This document shows positions 21,823 through 34,937 of a DNA stretch of 64,000 bases, one piece after another. Made by a program: the position numbers and the translations under genes. Where the stretch lies: NCBI GenBank assembly GCA_025200525.1, contig CM045762.1, positions 192,660,629-192,724,628 of the forward strand, written 5' to 3'. The notes under the pieces were generated by a model. The model saw only the letters and a program-made list of their open reading frames with translations, was not told the origin of the DNA and searched no databases. This DNA is from Camellia lanceoleosa. Lineage: Eukaryota; Streptophyta; Magnoliopsida; Ericales; Theaceae. Within the stretch, counting starts at the first letter, position 1. Each line of letters starts with the position of its first letter.

Positions 21823-22351
21823 TGTAGACATCCCATTTTTTACCGACCTTAAGACTCAGACGTCATCGATTGAGCGCTCGGTGATTGTGCATGTTGTGCT
21901 CGTTCTAAGGTTACGGAGTCTCGGCTGCGAGCCTTGCCTCCGGACTTTGGGACTCTTTTGTGCTTTGCCTTGATTTGCGAACCAGGTTCTGTTTTCTCTT
22001 CCCAAAGGGAGGGAGAGGTCTCGTAGACCATCAGTCAGTGGCCGTAGGCTACTTTTCGTGGTCGCAGACCACTGTTCCCGTTTGGAGACCAGTTTTTTAT
22101 TTTCGGAGCCGTCGGCCGTGCACCTCAGTTCGAGACCGCTTAACTTTCTCCGTTTGCTCCCGTTTTTGGTACACACCTTGTTTCCTCTCTCTAGAGGGAC
22201 ACTGTGGCCCGGGAGACCACCTTCGTGGTTGCACGGCACTTTCGATGCTTAACAGTCAGTGTTTGGGGCACCCGGCTGCGCGTTTTGGCTCCTAAACATC
22301 CGTCTTGGTTCATTTTTGGCATGGACCCTATTTTCATTGTTTGGAAGGTGG

Positions 22352-22575
22352 TACAAGGGTGGGAGACCACCTTTTCTCCTTGGAGACCACTTTTTCCCCG
22401 TCGGCCAGTTTTCTTGTCAGGTAACTGGTCTCCCTCATTTTTTTGCCACAATTGCTGGTCTCCCACCATACCACTTGCTTGCATTTCATGTGGAGACCAA
22501 CCTGGAAGGCTGCCGACCGCTTGAACCTTTTGACCCTGGTCAGCCGACCACTTGAACTGGTCGGCCAGCACCCAT
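22352..22575 (+). promoter_or_regulatory. GAGACCACC / GGTCGGCC motif cluster in T1 LTR promoter
   Basis: Repeated GGGAGACCACC, GGTCTCCC, GTCGGCCAG and CAGCCGACCACTTGAA lie 130-350 bp upstream of the LTR TATA box. The words overlap with those in the promoter blocks of both T1 antisense genes. Confidence 0.55.
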
Positions 22576-22702
22576 CAGTTCTGTCTCAGTGAGTTGATTC
22601 CAGCTATGCCGCTGGAAGGCACAGACTGCATCCTCCATATAGTGTATGGAGGATGTTTGCCCTTGGTTTGAAGCTTCTAGGAGAAGCTTTAGTCCCTCTT
22701 GT

Positions 22703-22710
22703 CTATAAAG
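22703..22710 (+). promoter_or_regulatory. Candidate TATA box of T1 LTR
   Basis: CTATAAAG, 880 bp into the LTR; a weaker CTATACAAG lies on the antisense strand of S2 (44814-44822). Confidence 0.55.
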
Positions 22711-25210
22711 GAAGGGTTCCCCTTCCTTGTAGAGGGTTTAGAAAATTTGCTAAGGCTCATACAATATATCTCTCTCCATATCTCTACATTTTAGGCTTAG
22801 AAAGTGTATGGCTCTTGCCCTTTTACACTTCACCTCATAGCCACACACCTCCACCATTGTTCTAAGGTTCTTGGGGGTTCTTGAGAGGTCTCAAAGAGTT
22901 GGTTTTGGGCTAGAGAAGTTGCTGGTTTTGTAGAGCTACAAGGGTAACTCCTTTTTTCCTCTTTTAAGCATTATCTTGATCCATCTCTTAGCCTTATTTG
23001 CAAGCATATTTGAGTTTTAGTGTAAACTGAAAAAAGTCTTATTTTGAGGCCCTTAACATGTTTGTCTAAGATCATTTTTCCGTTGGGGGTTATCTATCCC
23101 CTTGCATGCTTCATTTTACCTTGTTTTGAGCCATGCCTTAGAGCATTTGTGTTGGCCTTTGTTTGGCCTTTTAGCCACTGAAATCCAACAGATTTTTAGT
23201 GGCTAGCATGCTGTTTTGAGTGCCAAAATCAGAGAGGGGTGACCCTCTCCCTCCTTGTTTTGTTTTCTAGCATTTTTGGCCTTACAAAGGAGCCCTTATT
23301 TGAATGCTTCCAAGACATATTTTAGGCCATTTTTGATGAGTTTTAGGACTTGCATAGGCTCTGTCTAGAGCTTGTTTTGCCATATTGGATGTCCATCTTG
23401 TATGTGTAGAATAAACCTCTTCATATCATATCAAAGGAGCATCTCATTCTTGCATGCATTAACCATGTTTCAGTGGGTTTTGGGGCTTTATTTGGCATGT
23501 CATACCTCTGAATTTTTCTAGTTTAGTGGCCTCTTGATTGCCTCACATGCTTGTAGTGCAAATCCTCTTTACTAGCTTACATTGCATGCTATTTTGGCCT
23601 TTGATTCTAGCACTTTTTGGCCATGCCTTAAACTGATTTTGTGCATGCTTTGGACTTCCTTAGCTCTGTTTTTGGGCCTCATGGTCGAATGATGTTTTCT
23701 ATACATGGTTGTAGTTCAATACCCTTGCCTAGCTTTGAGTTTTGAAGCCTATTGCATGCGTATTTTGAGGTGTTTCCATGTTTTGGCATCATTGTGAATC
23801 ATATTTCAGAGCTTATATGTATGTCATATTCCCATGTTTTCCACTCTTTAAATGTGTTTGAGAGTTGTGCATGAATACCTCATTTTTGGACCATTGCATG
23901 AGCTTCATTTCCATGCTTTGCGAGCCATCATTTTAGTCCATATTTGCTGCTATTTTGGCCTGCACAGGGACTTTTTGGGGCTGGTTTAGCCATTTGAGTA
24001 TTGCTTTGCATGCCTATAGTGTAATCCACTTCACTACTTTCGATATTTGGGCCATCTAGCATGCATTGTGTGAGGTGTTTTCATGATTCGGGACCATCTT
24101 GCATGTCATTTCAGAGCTGGAAAATATGTGATTGTATGCCATATTTCATGCTTACCATACTTTGGTGGAGTTGCACTTTGTGCCTTAGGTTTGGTCCCCT
24201 GCATTTGTACATGTTTGCATGTGTGTTGTTGCATCATTTTTATCATGTATGGCCGATGATTTGAGTGTGGATGAGGTCAATTCATTTTAGTTTAAGTCCA
24301 TCTTGCATTATGTATGTCATATCTATGTTGTCGCATGCTTGATCATCACATTGTGTATACCTTGTTCATATCTTCATGCATGTCCATGTTCGTATGTGCA
24401 TTGCATATGCCATATAGTTCATGCGCATTAAGTATGCCATTCTTAGTTCATAGCATTGTGTATGCTAGTCGCATGTTTGCATATCATCCCTCGCATGCTA
24501 GCATGATTAGGTTGCATTGCGTTTAAGGTTGCATGCTAGTCGTATTGTGTATGCCATATATATTGCATTGTGTTTGGAATAGGGTTTAGTCCAAACACGG
24601 GAAATGAGGGATGTTTCATACTCCAAGTGATGAAACGTGCATCGATTCTCGGTCGCCGACACTCTGGATTACCCATGATGGAGTTTAGGCCTTGTTGTGT
24701 TTATATGTGCATTCATTTTACATCGAGTTGTGCAATCCGACTCCTCGACCATCATGCATCGAGATATGGGATTGGTGGCATGAGGATCGAGGACTACACT
24801 CCCTGAAGCTTGTGCAATGATGGAGAGAGTGGTCATGCATACATATGTAGAAAATACTTTGCCATGCCCCTTTCTCGCTCTCATTGCGACAAACCCGGAA
24901 ACCAAGAGCAAAAGCGGTCGTGACCTTCTAGAGTTTAAATGCAGTGTTCTGGGACCAATTGCAAACAGAGGCAAATCGAGGCATCGCGATGGATTTCTTA
25001 ACTAGGCGACTTGAGCATGCATGCATCCCTATCATTCGGAACAGAGCTGAGGTAGTCCATTTTGTTTAATTTGCATGCTAGTTTCCTTACTTACTTAGTT
25101 AATTCGTTAATTAATTAATGTTGTATAATAATTAGTTTAATTAGCTTAGATTAGCTAGTTTATTCTGTACTATTCATTCGGACCCTCCAAGGAGGGCATT
25201 GTTGTAATAA

Positions 25211-25232
25211 GTGTGTGTGTGTGTGTGTGTGA
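25211..25232 (+). repeat. (GT)n microsatellite in T1 LTR
   Basis: About eleven GT units; the T2 LTR has a shorter run (31332-31344). Confidence 0.9.
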
Positions 25233-26335
25233 TGTATATCTTCCAACCCCACATCTTTCTCCCTTTTATTTACCAGCTTATGATGGTTAGTTTATGGCAT
25301 GTTTAAATTAGCATACTTATGCTCATATGTTTACATTCATTCATCTGTCTTGCATGCAACGGGCTCGGCGCATCATACTAACTGCATTGTATTTCAATTT
25401 CAAGTCGAATATGTGTATCAACTATAGCATTTCACATGCCATTTTAGGATAGCCGAACCTATCTTAGTTGCATCTTTGCCTGTGTTGCATTAGCCATCTT
25501 AAAATGAATTAGGATAATGCATTGATAACTAACTGGTTTCTGTTTTGGCTCGGAGTACTCGGTAAGTGTTTATGCTTTAGCATCTTGTATGCATGTGAGT
25601 GTTGCCATGATAGCATGGTTGCCATGAGGCTATTTGCTTATGTGATATAACTATCTGAATGGCTGTGGGTGAAGGTTAGATTACTTGAATTGGAACAATT
25701 CATTGATTGCGAGTTTTAAGCCCACTTGAGAGTGGCAAAACACCATGTTTTCTCAAGCCCACCCGAGGGTGGCAAAATCCGCATTTTAGCCTACTTGCGA
25801 GTAGCAAACCGCTTTCAAAAACAAACATGAGATGTTTTGTTCCAATTTAGGTGATCTAGTCTATACTTGTATGTTGTGCGCATCACGTAGTAAATGCTAG
25901 GCTAATAACCGGAATAAGAACACATCTGCTTTCAAAAACAAGATATCATGTTTAGTAGTGGCTAATCTTTGATCGTGCGAGCGGGGGTGCTTATTGCATG
26001 ACCTTCCCCAATCGTACCCAAGTTCCCGAGCCGAGGTAACTTTGGTGATGACAGACACGTGGCCTTAGGCACGAGTCAAGGTTTCCTAAATTCCCCCAAA
26101 ATAAAATATTTAGGTGGTGACTCTGTATCTGGCAAAGCAGTCCATGTTTGGCACTTCTTGCTAAAAAATCAGTTTTCCAAAACGATTTGCCGGATTTGGA
26201 CTCTTTGGTGATTTGTCAGTCTAGCATTGCACTTTGCGAGACTAGATTCAAAACCGTGACATTGAGTCCGCTACTGTAGTAAGCCCAAGATGAACAAAAC
26301 GGGGATTCTCCCCCGGGACATTGGGGACGTCTACA

Positions 26336-26340
26336 CTTAC
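26336..26340 (+). repeat. Putative right target-site duplication of T1 (CTTAC)
   Basis: Follows the T1 LTR; the left copy is outside the window. Confidence 0.5.
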
Positions 26341-27319
26341 CACTGTTTTTGCTTGGTTTGGTCACTCCATGCATGGTTTATACACTTGTAGTGTAAATCA
26401 CACACACTAGTTTTATATGCTTCATGAAGTAGCATGTCATTCTAGCCTATGTTGTGTCCATTTCAACATGTTCTTGGGCTTATTTCACCATGTCATACCT
26501 CTGTTTGGTTTTGGTTTAATAGCTCCTTGCATGCTCCATGCACTTATAGTGCATTTCCGTGAAGTAGCCTAATGTGTCTATGCTTTTAGACCATCATGCT
26601 TGCATGTTTTGACTTAACTTTAAGAAGCATTTAGCCTTGTTTTACCATGCTTAAGCTCTATTTTGCGTTGTTTTGATCATATATGCCATGCTTTGTATAG
26701 CCCTAAGACATCCTAGCTTGTTAGCTTCAAGTGTCCAAGTCACTAGCATGCATCACTTGGCTCATTTCAATGATTTGGCATCGTTTGTTATGATATTTTA
26801 GTCCATGTTTCATGCTCATACACTTGCACCTATCACTTCTTTAATGCTTTAAAGAGTTGATGTTTTGTGCCTCATGAATGGACCATTGTGTATGCCTCCA
26901 TGCTTAGGCCTTTGGGATGCCATGTAAGTGGGTTTTTGGTCTTGTTTTACATACCATAACTCTGATTTTATTGGTTTAAGTCATGCCATGTGTGGTTGTA
27001 ATAGGTGTAGTGTAACACCCCTTTTGTAGTCTTGCATGCCTCATGCTTTTTGGTGTTGTGTTCTAGCTTGTGTTGGCTAGTTTTGAGCATGTTTTTGGTC
27101 ATGTATTGACCTGTCTTAGGACTATTTTGATAGCCCTTGGCCCTTTGGGGCTTGCCTTGCATGGCCATGGTTTAGTCCCTTGGCTAGTTTCAAGTTTTAA
27201 GCCTTCTTGCATGATTTGCTTGCTTTGTTTGGTTGGTTTGACACCTTTCCATGTGTGATTTCAGAGCTTACCATGTTTGTCACATGTCCATATTTGTCCC
27301 CTTTTAAGTGTTCTTGAAA

Positions 27320-27324
27320 GTTGC
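27320..27324 (+). repeat. S1 target-site duplication, left (GTTGC)
   Basis: Identical to 30358-30362. Confidence 0.92.
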
Positions 27325-28333
27325 TGTAATGACCCCAAAATGCATATAAGAAATCATCTGTATTTAACTATGGGATGAGGTGTTTTAATTTAATTATATC
27401 TTTTGGAATTGAAGCATTATCTGTTGAGTTACAGATTTAAAATTGAAATTATCGACCTATATGGGTTCAGAAATCAAAACTGAGTACTTGGATATGTTAA
27501 CGGGAATTTTTGGAACTATTTCGGAAAATTAATTGGAAATCTAATTTGTCTCATTCGTTAATGCACGTTTGGGTGGTTAACTTTATATCGCAAATTGAAG
27601 GCTTTAGAGGCTTCAGAAACTGGAACAGATGACATATTTATGATCAGCATAATTTTTAAAGTCATCTGGGAAGTTTAATTGAAAATTGATTTTGTGCGAT
27701 TCGTAAGGGCACGTTTGGTTTCCCCCTTTATGGTGAACTTATGTGTGTATTATATATGCATAGATATATGAGTTGTTGAACTCATCACTTTGGGTCAAAA
27801 ATATCTAAGGGAGAGAAAGAGTGAACCGTGAGAGAGAGAAGGAGAGGCAACTCAACACCCATGGGGGATTTGAAGATTATTGAAGAAAATAGAAAAGAGA
27901 GGGAAGAGATCAACCAAGAAGCTTGGGAAAGTTGAAGAGCTTAAAGGGAAGAACAAGGATTTGGGATAAGGTATGTGGCTCTAACTACTATCCTTGTAGA
28001 GAATCCATCTACTACATAAAATCAAGGTTTAATGTGGAAGTTTGATATGTAAGTGATTAAGTGTGTTGAATTAGGAATGATTGGGTTGAATAGAAGGAAT
28101 TAATCTATTCTTTCCTTAAATCTAAGTTATATTTACATGATTTGGGCATATATAATGGAAGGTTGTATATATAGAAAAGATGAGATTCTATTTGATGATG
28201 TTAGTTGATTATGTTTTGGAAGGAATTATACATGTTTTTGAGTAATTAGACTTCAAATCAAGCTAAAAAAAAATGGATGGATCAAGTGTTGGAGCAAAAA
28301 CCATTTTCGGACTGTTTTTTTTTTTTGCCCAGA

Positions 28334-28457
28334 CCGCACGAGCGAACATGAAGAAAAAAAAGGGGTTTTCTTTTTGCTTTTGGGCGCTTGAGCGGCCGGG
28401 TTCTTCCGCTCGAGCGGAATTGGGCCGCACGAGCGGCCAAGGTGGGCGCACAAGCGG
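28334..28457 (+). repeat. CCGCTCGAGCGG palindrome cluster, S1
   Basis: Sites at 28334-28344, 28384-28395, 28406-28417, 28425-28436 and 28446-28457. One is a perfect palindrome; the others carry CACGAG, CTTGAG or CACAAG cores, mostly single CpG-type changes. Confidence 0.85.
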
Positions 28458-29481
28458 CCACCCCTGTTTCAGCATTTATTGGGTAACTTTGAACATGCAT
28501 ATCTTTTGCATCTGGACTTCGTTTTGAGTGATTCATGAGCCTACAATCAAGCCCCAGAAGTCTAGTTTCTATTGGTGGTGGTCTCACTCCCAAATTCTAA
28601 GTACAGAAATAGTTATGCCTAAATTAGTGAGAGTTGCTCACTTTCTGTCTGCCGGTTTTGTACCATTTCTTCACTTAAACTGTTTTCCTATCGATTCCTC
28701 CTATCTTCTGAGGCATGGATTATAACCTATGGAGGACTAATGAGTTTAGAACCACCATGGCTATTGATTAAGGAATAAGAAAGAGATTGGTTTTATCCTC
28801 ATAATCTGCTATGTGCATTGTGTTTGTAGGTCAAGACGAGGACATCATTCCACTACTATCAGAGACCTACCACTGTGAGTAGTAGTACAGTGTAGTACAT
28901 TGGGTGTGCTATTAATAATTGATATTAACATTTTGTTACTCGTAAGCAGACTACGTCGTTTCTTAACGAATAAATGAAACTTATGTTTTTCCTTGAGCCA
29001 AGGTATCTGTATGAATCTGAGATTATTCTACTGTGTTACATATGGACCCAAGGTCGTTAAGAACCTATGACATGAATGCAAATGTTTAACATCATTATGT
29101 GACCCACGTTAGAATGTGAATTGTTCTGTTCTTATTAAGCGTACCGTAATGATATATGTGCCCTCTGTTAATGGTTATTATTATTATTCTGTTATACGCA
29201 AGACACCTGTATCAATCTATAACCAAACCATGGGAAACTTATGTGCACTATTGCATAATGGTATTCTTAAGAATCTGAGATTATTTCTATTTCTATTTCT
29301 GTTCATCCGTTCCGGTTATGACAACATATGGATGATTAAGACCTAATGATATAATTTTTTCCTAGTATGGAACAAAGTGTTGTACGGAACTAAGTGCTGC
29401 AATGCGAGTCACCTCTAGAATCCGTACGAGCCACCTCTTGAGTCCATACATATGTGAACCAGGCTTAAAGCCGATGTGAAA

Positions 29482-29850
29482 GTTATGAGGCCTATGGCCG
29501 TTCTGTGAAAGTTATGAGGCTGATAGCCATTCTGTAACATCTATGAGGTCTATGGCCAATTTGTGACATCTGGGCCTATGGCCATTCTGTATGATCTGTT
29601 AGTATGAAACAAAGTGCTGCACGAAACTAAGTGCTGCCATGCGAGTCACCTCTAGAATCCGTGCGAGCCACCTCTTGAGTTCATACATATATAAAAGAGC
29701 TTAATGCCATTCTGATAAAGGCTTAATGCCATTCTGATAAGGGCTATATGCCATTATGATAAGGGCTCAACGCCACTCTGTTTAAGGGCTCAACGCCACT
29801 CTGTTCAAGGGCTTAAAGTCGTTCTGATTAAAAACTGGGCCTATGCCCGT
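29482..29850 (+). repeat. Minisatellite array in S1
   Basis: Units of about 22-28 bp such as GAGGCCTATGGCCGTTCTG and GGGCTTAATGCCATTCTGAT, plus a longer duplicated segment around GGAACTAAGTGCTGC (29368-29450 and 29605-29690). Confidence 0.8.
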
Positions 29851-30357
29851 TCTGAAAGCAACCACAGGATAAGATTAACGATAAGTTCTCTGCATTTATA
29901 TACCATGTGATTCAAGTTATTTATTGGATTATCACGTACTATTATTCACTGAGCCTTGCTCACTCTGTTTTTATGTATGTTTATATAGGTGAGCCATCGA
30001 GGATTGACACTAGAATTGTATTGGGGTCAACCTGTTTGCCAAGCCGCCTGGGGTACGCCTTCGTATTGAGGCCTTAATTTTGATTACTGAGAGTTATGCA
30101 ATTTTTGGAGTCTTATATAAGTGTGTGTGAGATCTGCATAATTTTGTGAATGTATATGTAACTATGGGAATGTATTTAAATGCTTAAATTCAATTAAACC
30201 ATCATGTATGCACAAGCTCAATGGATGTTGTCTTTTATTGATATTGCTTCCACTTAAGGCCCCGTATGTGATTAAATATGATTCTCAAATTCTGTTTTGA
30301 GGCCTATGTATAGGCCAGTCATGGACAAAACTTTAGGGGCGGGTTTGGGTCGTGACA

Positions 30358-30362
30358 GTTGC
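30358..30362 (+). repeat. S1 target-site duplication, right (GTTGC)
   Basis: Identical to 27320-27324. Confidence 0.92.
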
Positions 30363-32465
30363 CCTCCCATGCCTAGGTGATAGGCCATCACATGTGCACG
30401 TTTGTATGTGCTTTTGTCTATCATTTCTTGGCATTTTGGCCACTGATTTGGGCATGTTTAAGAGCTGTCCACTTTAGTTTAAAGTCCATCTTTGCATGTT
30501 GCATGCTTGCTTCATTTTTCATGTTGTTGCATGCCATGCATGTTTACATGTTTAGGTTGTATGACAATCGCATATTAGATGCATTGCATGATCTTGTTGC
30601 ATACTTGTTGCATACTTGAGTTGTTCGCATCATGCTTGCATGTTTACATTGCATTATGTGTGCATCCCTTGCCTCTTGATCAAGCATGATAGAGGTTGGG
30701 GCCCCTTATGTGTTTTGTGCATTTCATTTGATATTGAATTGCACACTTGGCTCCTTTGGCCATCATGCATTGGAATGCGTGATTGGTGGCCCGAGGGTTG
30801 AGAACTACACTCCTTTGAGTCTTAAACATGATAAGGGGTGTAGTTGCAAACATTGTCTTGTAAATGTATTGCCATGCTCTGTTTGTCCTCTACTGCAGCA
30901 AAAGAAGCAATTTACAGGAAGAGATGGCCGATCGGCTATCTTCAGTGCCGGTTGGCTACAAATGTCTAGCTGAGAGAATTATTTTTGGTTGATGACCAGT
31001 TTTCCTTGGCCGATGGCATTATCTTTTGGCCGATGGCCTCTCAGAGTGTCCTTGAGGTGATTCAAAATCATCATAGAGAATTGTGCAGTTTTTAGAGGTG
31101 AAAAACAGTGCAAACAGAGGCAACATGAGGCATGGCAATGGATTTCCGAGCAAAGCCGACCAAGCATGCATTTTTCCTCTTCCCGAGGCTTCTTTATTGT
31201 TTTCATAGCTTACTTAATTTGTTTAATTAGTTAAGAGTTGTGTAATAATTAATTAGCTTGTAAGTTAGTTAATTAGTTGATTTGGATTATTCTTTCGGAC
31301 CCTCCGTCGAGAGGGCGAATTTTGTAATAAGTGTGCGTGTGTGTGATGCATGTCTTCCAACCCCACGTCTTTCTCCCTTTCATTTACCAGCTTTCGATGG
31401 TTAGTTTTAGGGCATATTTCAATTAGCATACTTATGCTCACATGTTTGCATCCATTCATCTGTATTGCATGCACCGGGCTGGACACATTATACTAACTGC
31501 ATTGTATTTCAATTCCTACTTGAGTACATGTTATCTAGTTGCATCTCGTATGCCATCTTAGAGTAGCCAAGCTTATTTCTAGTTGCATTTTGCATGTGTT
31601 GCATTAGCTATCTTAACATGAACTAGGATCATGCATTGATTACTAACTAGTTTTTGTTTTGGCTTGGAGTACTCGGTAAGTGTTTATGCTTTAGCATCTT
31701 GCATGAGTGTGAGTGTTGCCATGATGCCATGCTTACCACGAGGCTATTTGCTTATTTGATATAACTGCCTGAATGCCTGTGGGTGAAGGTTAGATTACTT
31801 GAATTGGAATAATTCATCAAAATGCGAGTTTTTAAGCCCACTTGAGAGTGGCAAAATCATATTTTCCAAGCCCACTCGAGGGTGGCAAATCCACGTCTTA
31901 GCCTACTTGCGAGTAGCACCTTCAAACCATTTTCAAACCAACATGTGATGTTTTGTTCCCAACTTAGGCGATCTAGTCTATACTTGTATGCTGTGCGCAT
32001 CACATAGTAAGCTAGCTAATAAACCGGAATAAGAAAACATGTGTTTTCAAAAACAATATATCATGTTAGTAAAGGCCGATCTTTAGATTGGGCGAGCGGG
32101 GGTGCTCATTGCATGACCTTTCCTTCTCATATCCAAGTTCCCGAGCTGAGGTAACTTTTGTGATGACGGACACGTGGCCTTAGGCACGAGTCAGGGTTTT
32201 CTAAATTTCTCCAAAATAAAATATTTAGGTGGCGTCTCCGTATCTAGCAAAGCAATCCATGTTTGGCACTTCTTTATAAAAATCAGTTTTCCAAAATGAT
32301 TTGCCGGATTTGGACTCTTTGGTGATTTATCAGTCTTGCATTGCACTTTGCGAGATTAGATTCAGAACCATGACTTTGAGTCTGAACTGTAGTAGCTTAA
32401 AGAACAAACTAGATTTCGCGCCATTCGTGTGCGGAGCCGGTACGTTCGGACACGTCTATAGTTTC

Positions 32466-32483
32466 TGGCGACTCTGTTGGGGA
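32466..32483 (+). promoter_or_regulatory. T2 primer binding site
   Basis: TGGCGACTCTGTTGGGGA lies five bases after the LTR end and begins TGG, as required to pair with a tRNA CCA end. I recognise the motif from other plant Tat-type elements but do not assign the tRNA. Confidence 0.7.
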
Positions 32484-32701
32484 TTTAGAGAACTTGACTC
32501 GAACTCATGATATGTTGTTTTGTCTACACTTATGTGTTTCTTTGCATTGCATTTGCATTGGTGCGCCTAGGACACCGTGTTTGCCATCTGCTATTCCTGA
32601 ACGGTTTGCCAGAAACTATCTCTCTTCAGTCGGACCCTGTTGGGTATTGCGGCCATCTGGTATGCAAGCTGGAGGATTTAGTGAAAAGGAGCTGGGAGTA
32701 G

Positions 32702-33481
32702 ATGGCGGAGGCCTTCATCGTCCAATATGCTTACAACACCCAAATCGAGGTCATAACTTGTGATCTTAAAGCAACTAGGCAAGAGCCGAAGGAGGGCTTT
32801 TCTGACTTCGTCACTCGGTGGAGGGCCAAGGCCTCCATGATGACAACTCGGCCACTCGAAAAAGATTAGATAAGAATGTTTGTGTGCAACCTGCAACCCA
32901 AGCTGATGCAGAAGATGATTGTCTTACCCCTTCCTACCTTTGCAGACTTGTATGAGATTGGGGTACAGATAGAAGATGCTATGAAGCAAGGTTTGATTGA
33001 CCAGGAAAAGGAGCATCCCAAAAGAGCATTTACACGCGGTTCGAATGCAGCTACAAGCAGCAATGCAGCCACAAGAACTTTTGACATTGGTATGGTCACA
33101 ACCACGCCAAAAACAACCACACCCTTTACCGGCACATCTAGAGCCATCATACAAATTGCAAAGTACCCACCTAGGGGCCAGAGGACTTTTACCCTGCTTT
33201 ATATGTCTCTATCAGAAGCCTTGGGGGTTCTAATAAGGAAAGAACATCTGAAGCCCCTGGAACCACGCCCACTGCCAAATCCCCTCCCTCAAACACATAA
33301 CCCGGCCAAATATTGCACTTTTCACCAGCAGCACAGTCATGACACTGACCTCTGCTTCAGACTCTATCATGAGATCCAGGATCTCATTGACGACAAGGTG
33401 ATTACGCCTCTCGAGAAGCCAAATGTCACCACTAACCCCTCCCACTACATAACAATCCCCCTTCTCCACCCAGGCAAGTGA
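32702..33481 (+). pseudogene. T2 gag (capsid region), one internal stop
   Basis: The frame opens MAEAFIVQYAYNTQIEV and continues with EGFSDFVTRWRAKASMM, then FVCNLQPKLMQKMIVLP, typical of the retrotransposon Gag domain of Tat elements. Gag forms the virus-like particle that packages element RNA. A TAG at 32867-32869, most simply CAG to TAG, splits the frame. It ends at a TGA at 33479. A stop (TAG 32699) just precedes the ATG, so the true start may lie further upstream. Codons downstream include EPRPLPNPLPQTHNPAKYC, the usual proline-rich linker. Confidence 0.85.
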
Positions 33482-34715
33482 ACCTGATCCAAACCACAAC
33501 CGTCCCCGTACGACCCCAGCATATACATCACTCCCTCCCACCTACCAAAGCCGACGTTGTCATTCCAGAGAGCACAGACTTATGCATGATGAGCACGTCA
33601 TTAACCCAACCCAAGCCAATGGTGGTGATTGTCGAAGACAGAGCCAGGGTGACCTTGGAGGAGAATGGGAAAGTTGGTTCAGAACCTATTGGATATGAGA
33701 GCTTAATTGAGGAAGCATACAACCCGTGCAGTTATATTATGTCAACAAACCAAGCCAAACCAACGGTAGAGTTGCCAACTGGGGCAGAGGTCAATGTCAT
33801 CTGGGAGGATGGGCCAAGTTAGGGGCTGGATGATCTAGCCGAGCTTAATGAAAATATCAGTAACCTGCAGTTCTTTAACGAATAGGACCCGGGGAATGTG
33901 AGCATCAATTGGTTTGACCTGAATGGATCGATAGATAATGCAGGGTGGCTCAGTGACGTGCCAGATGTTGTTGAGGTGCCTCAATCAGAACAAGGTCAAT
34001 CAAAAATAGGAACGTCAGCAATGGCTGGAACAGTCGAGAACAAGGAGGAGTTGTCGGAGAGCACCGGTACAGAGAATTTTGCTCAGGAATTGGGCAATTT
34101 GTGTATAGCTGACACGAAGTAGGAAGCCATGTTGAAGTGGTTTTAACAAGAGAGAATCGAGAATGATGACAGGGCTAGAAAAGCCAAGGGTCCTGTGGGG
34201 ATGGAATGTGTTGTGAACACGGAAACAGATATAGAAAAACCAGACAGTTGTCTGTCGGTTGCCGAGGGGACGTGGTGAGAAGACGATGATTTGTGTCTTG
34301 CCCATACTAATGAAGATTGGGGTTAGAATCAACCTGACGATACGTGGTATGCCGAGGACGTTGACCATACGACCCGGAGTGGGCGGTACTTCAAGCCCCC
34401 ACATCAGGACTAGTCGGAAGCGTTCAGGAAAAACAAGGAAGCAGAAAAGCAGATAGATAAACTGCTAGAGGAGGAAGTTATACTGAAGCAGCTGAAGAAA
34501 ATTCAAGCAGACATCTCCATCTGGGGACTGATTTTGGCCTCCAGGGGGCATAGACAAGCCGTCCTGTTAGCCATGGACAAGGCTAAACTTTCGATTGATA
34601 CAACGCCCGAGCAATTAGTGGGGTTAGTTTTCCCGGGTGGAGCTTCATTGACTTTAACCTTCACAGACAAAGAGCTACTGCCGGAGGGCTTTGAACATCG
34701 CTCTACATCTCTGTG
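33478..34715 (+). pseudogene. T2 gag-pol linker, decayed
   Basis: The frame changes near 33480 and several stops follow. A recognisable TTRSGRYFKPP lies near 34370-34405 and SIDTTPEQLVGLVFPGG at 34590-34640, both typical of the segment before the Tat protease. Little else can be read. Confidence 0.65.
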
Positions 34716-34937
34716 AAGTGTAAGGAAAAATGGGTACCAGTTGTCCTGGTTGATACAGGATCTGCAATCAATGTATGTCTATCGTGAACGACGTATACTA
34801 TCAGGTTACAGCCCACAAATTTCACACCAACAGCTCAGGTGATTTGGGCCTATGATAACACCAATCGGGAGGTAATGGGGATGATATGGATCAAAACTCA
34901 GGTTGGCCCAGCATAGCAAGACATTGAGTTCCATGTC
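34716..34937 (+). pseudogene. T2 aspartic protease, decayed
   Basis: VVLVDTGSAINVC at about 34740-34780 carries the DTGS active-site motif (Asp codon 34752-34754). It would cleave Gag-Pol. A TGA follows within a few codons (34786), so no protease could be made. Confidence 0.75.

Larger units (their letters stand above)
14495..26335 (+). mobile_element. T1: Tat-type LTR retrotransposon, 3' half
   Basis: T1 enters just downstream of where its pol should end (E1 and the window edge hide the rest). It comprises an antisense DUF7745-like gene, an antisense PMD gene, a non-coding tail, a purine tract (21811-21822) and a 3' LTR (21823-26335). It aligns with T2 from 39889 onward, which assigns it to the same family. 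It is inserted in the 5' LTR of T2; the five bases after it, CTTAC (26336-26340), should be the right target duplication. Confidence 0.85.
21823..26335 (+). repeat. T1 3' LTR
   Basis: A 4513-bp LTR starting TGTAGACATCCC and ending GACGTCTACA, giving 7-bp inverted ends TGTAGAC/GTCTACA. A TATA box CTATAAAG is at 22703-22710 and a GC-rich motif cluster at 22352-22575. Its last 1.8 kb aligns with T2 30540-32460. Short open frames show no protein similarity. Confidence 0.88.
27325..30357 (+). mobile_element. S1: solo LTR of the Tekay-like family
   Basis: A 3033-bp LTR starting TGTAATGACCCC and ending GGGTTTGGGTCGTGACA, flanked by GTTGC, with no internal region. Solo LTRs arise by recombination between the two LTRs of one element. 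The palindrome cluster is at 28334-28457, the donor-like GTGAGT at 28875, the tandem array at 29482-29850 and the acceptor-like TTATATAG at 29988. Open frames at 28253-28593 merely cross the palindromes. Confidence 0.93.
26336..32460 (+). repeat. T2 5' LTR, right part, interrupted by S1
   Basis: LTR sequence occupies 26336-27324 and 30363-32460. The left part must lie upstream, beyond T1. It ends GGACACGTCTATA just before the primer site. Homology to the T1 LTR (24540-26335 against 30540-32460) is clear by eye. A GGCCGATGGC cluster lies at 30923-31042. No gene. Confidence 0.82.

Noticed and set aside
22191..22260. Possible tRNA-like or host exon in GC-richer LTR sequence
   Set aside because: No cloverleaf or A/B box that I can pair, and the sequence is shared among Tat LTRs.
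21849..22571. Open frames of 100-130 codons on both strands at the T1 LTR start
   Set aside because: They lie in U3 of an LTR with repeated GACCACC words, and the homologous part of S2 is not open.
28253..28593. Several overlapping frames on both strands in S1
   Set aside because: Same cause as in E1: palindrome cluster and poly(T) in an LTR.
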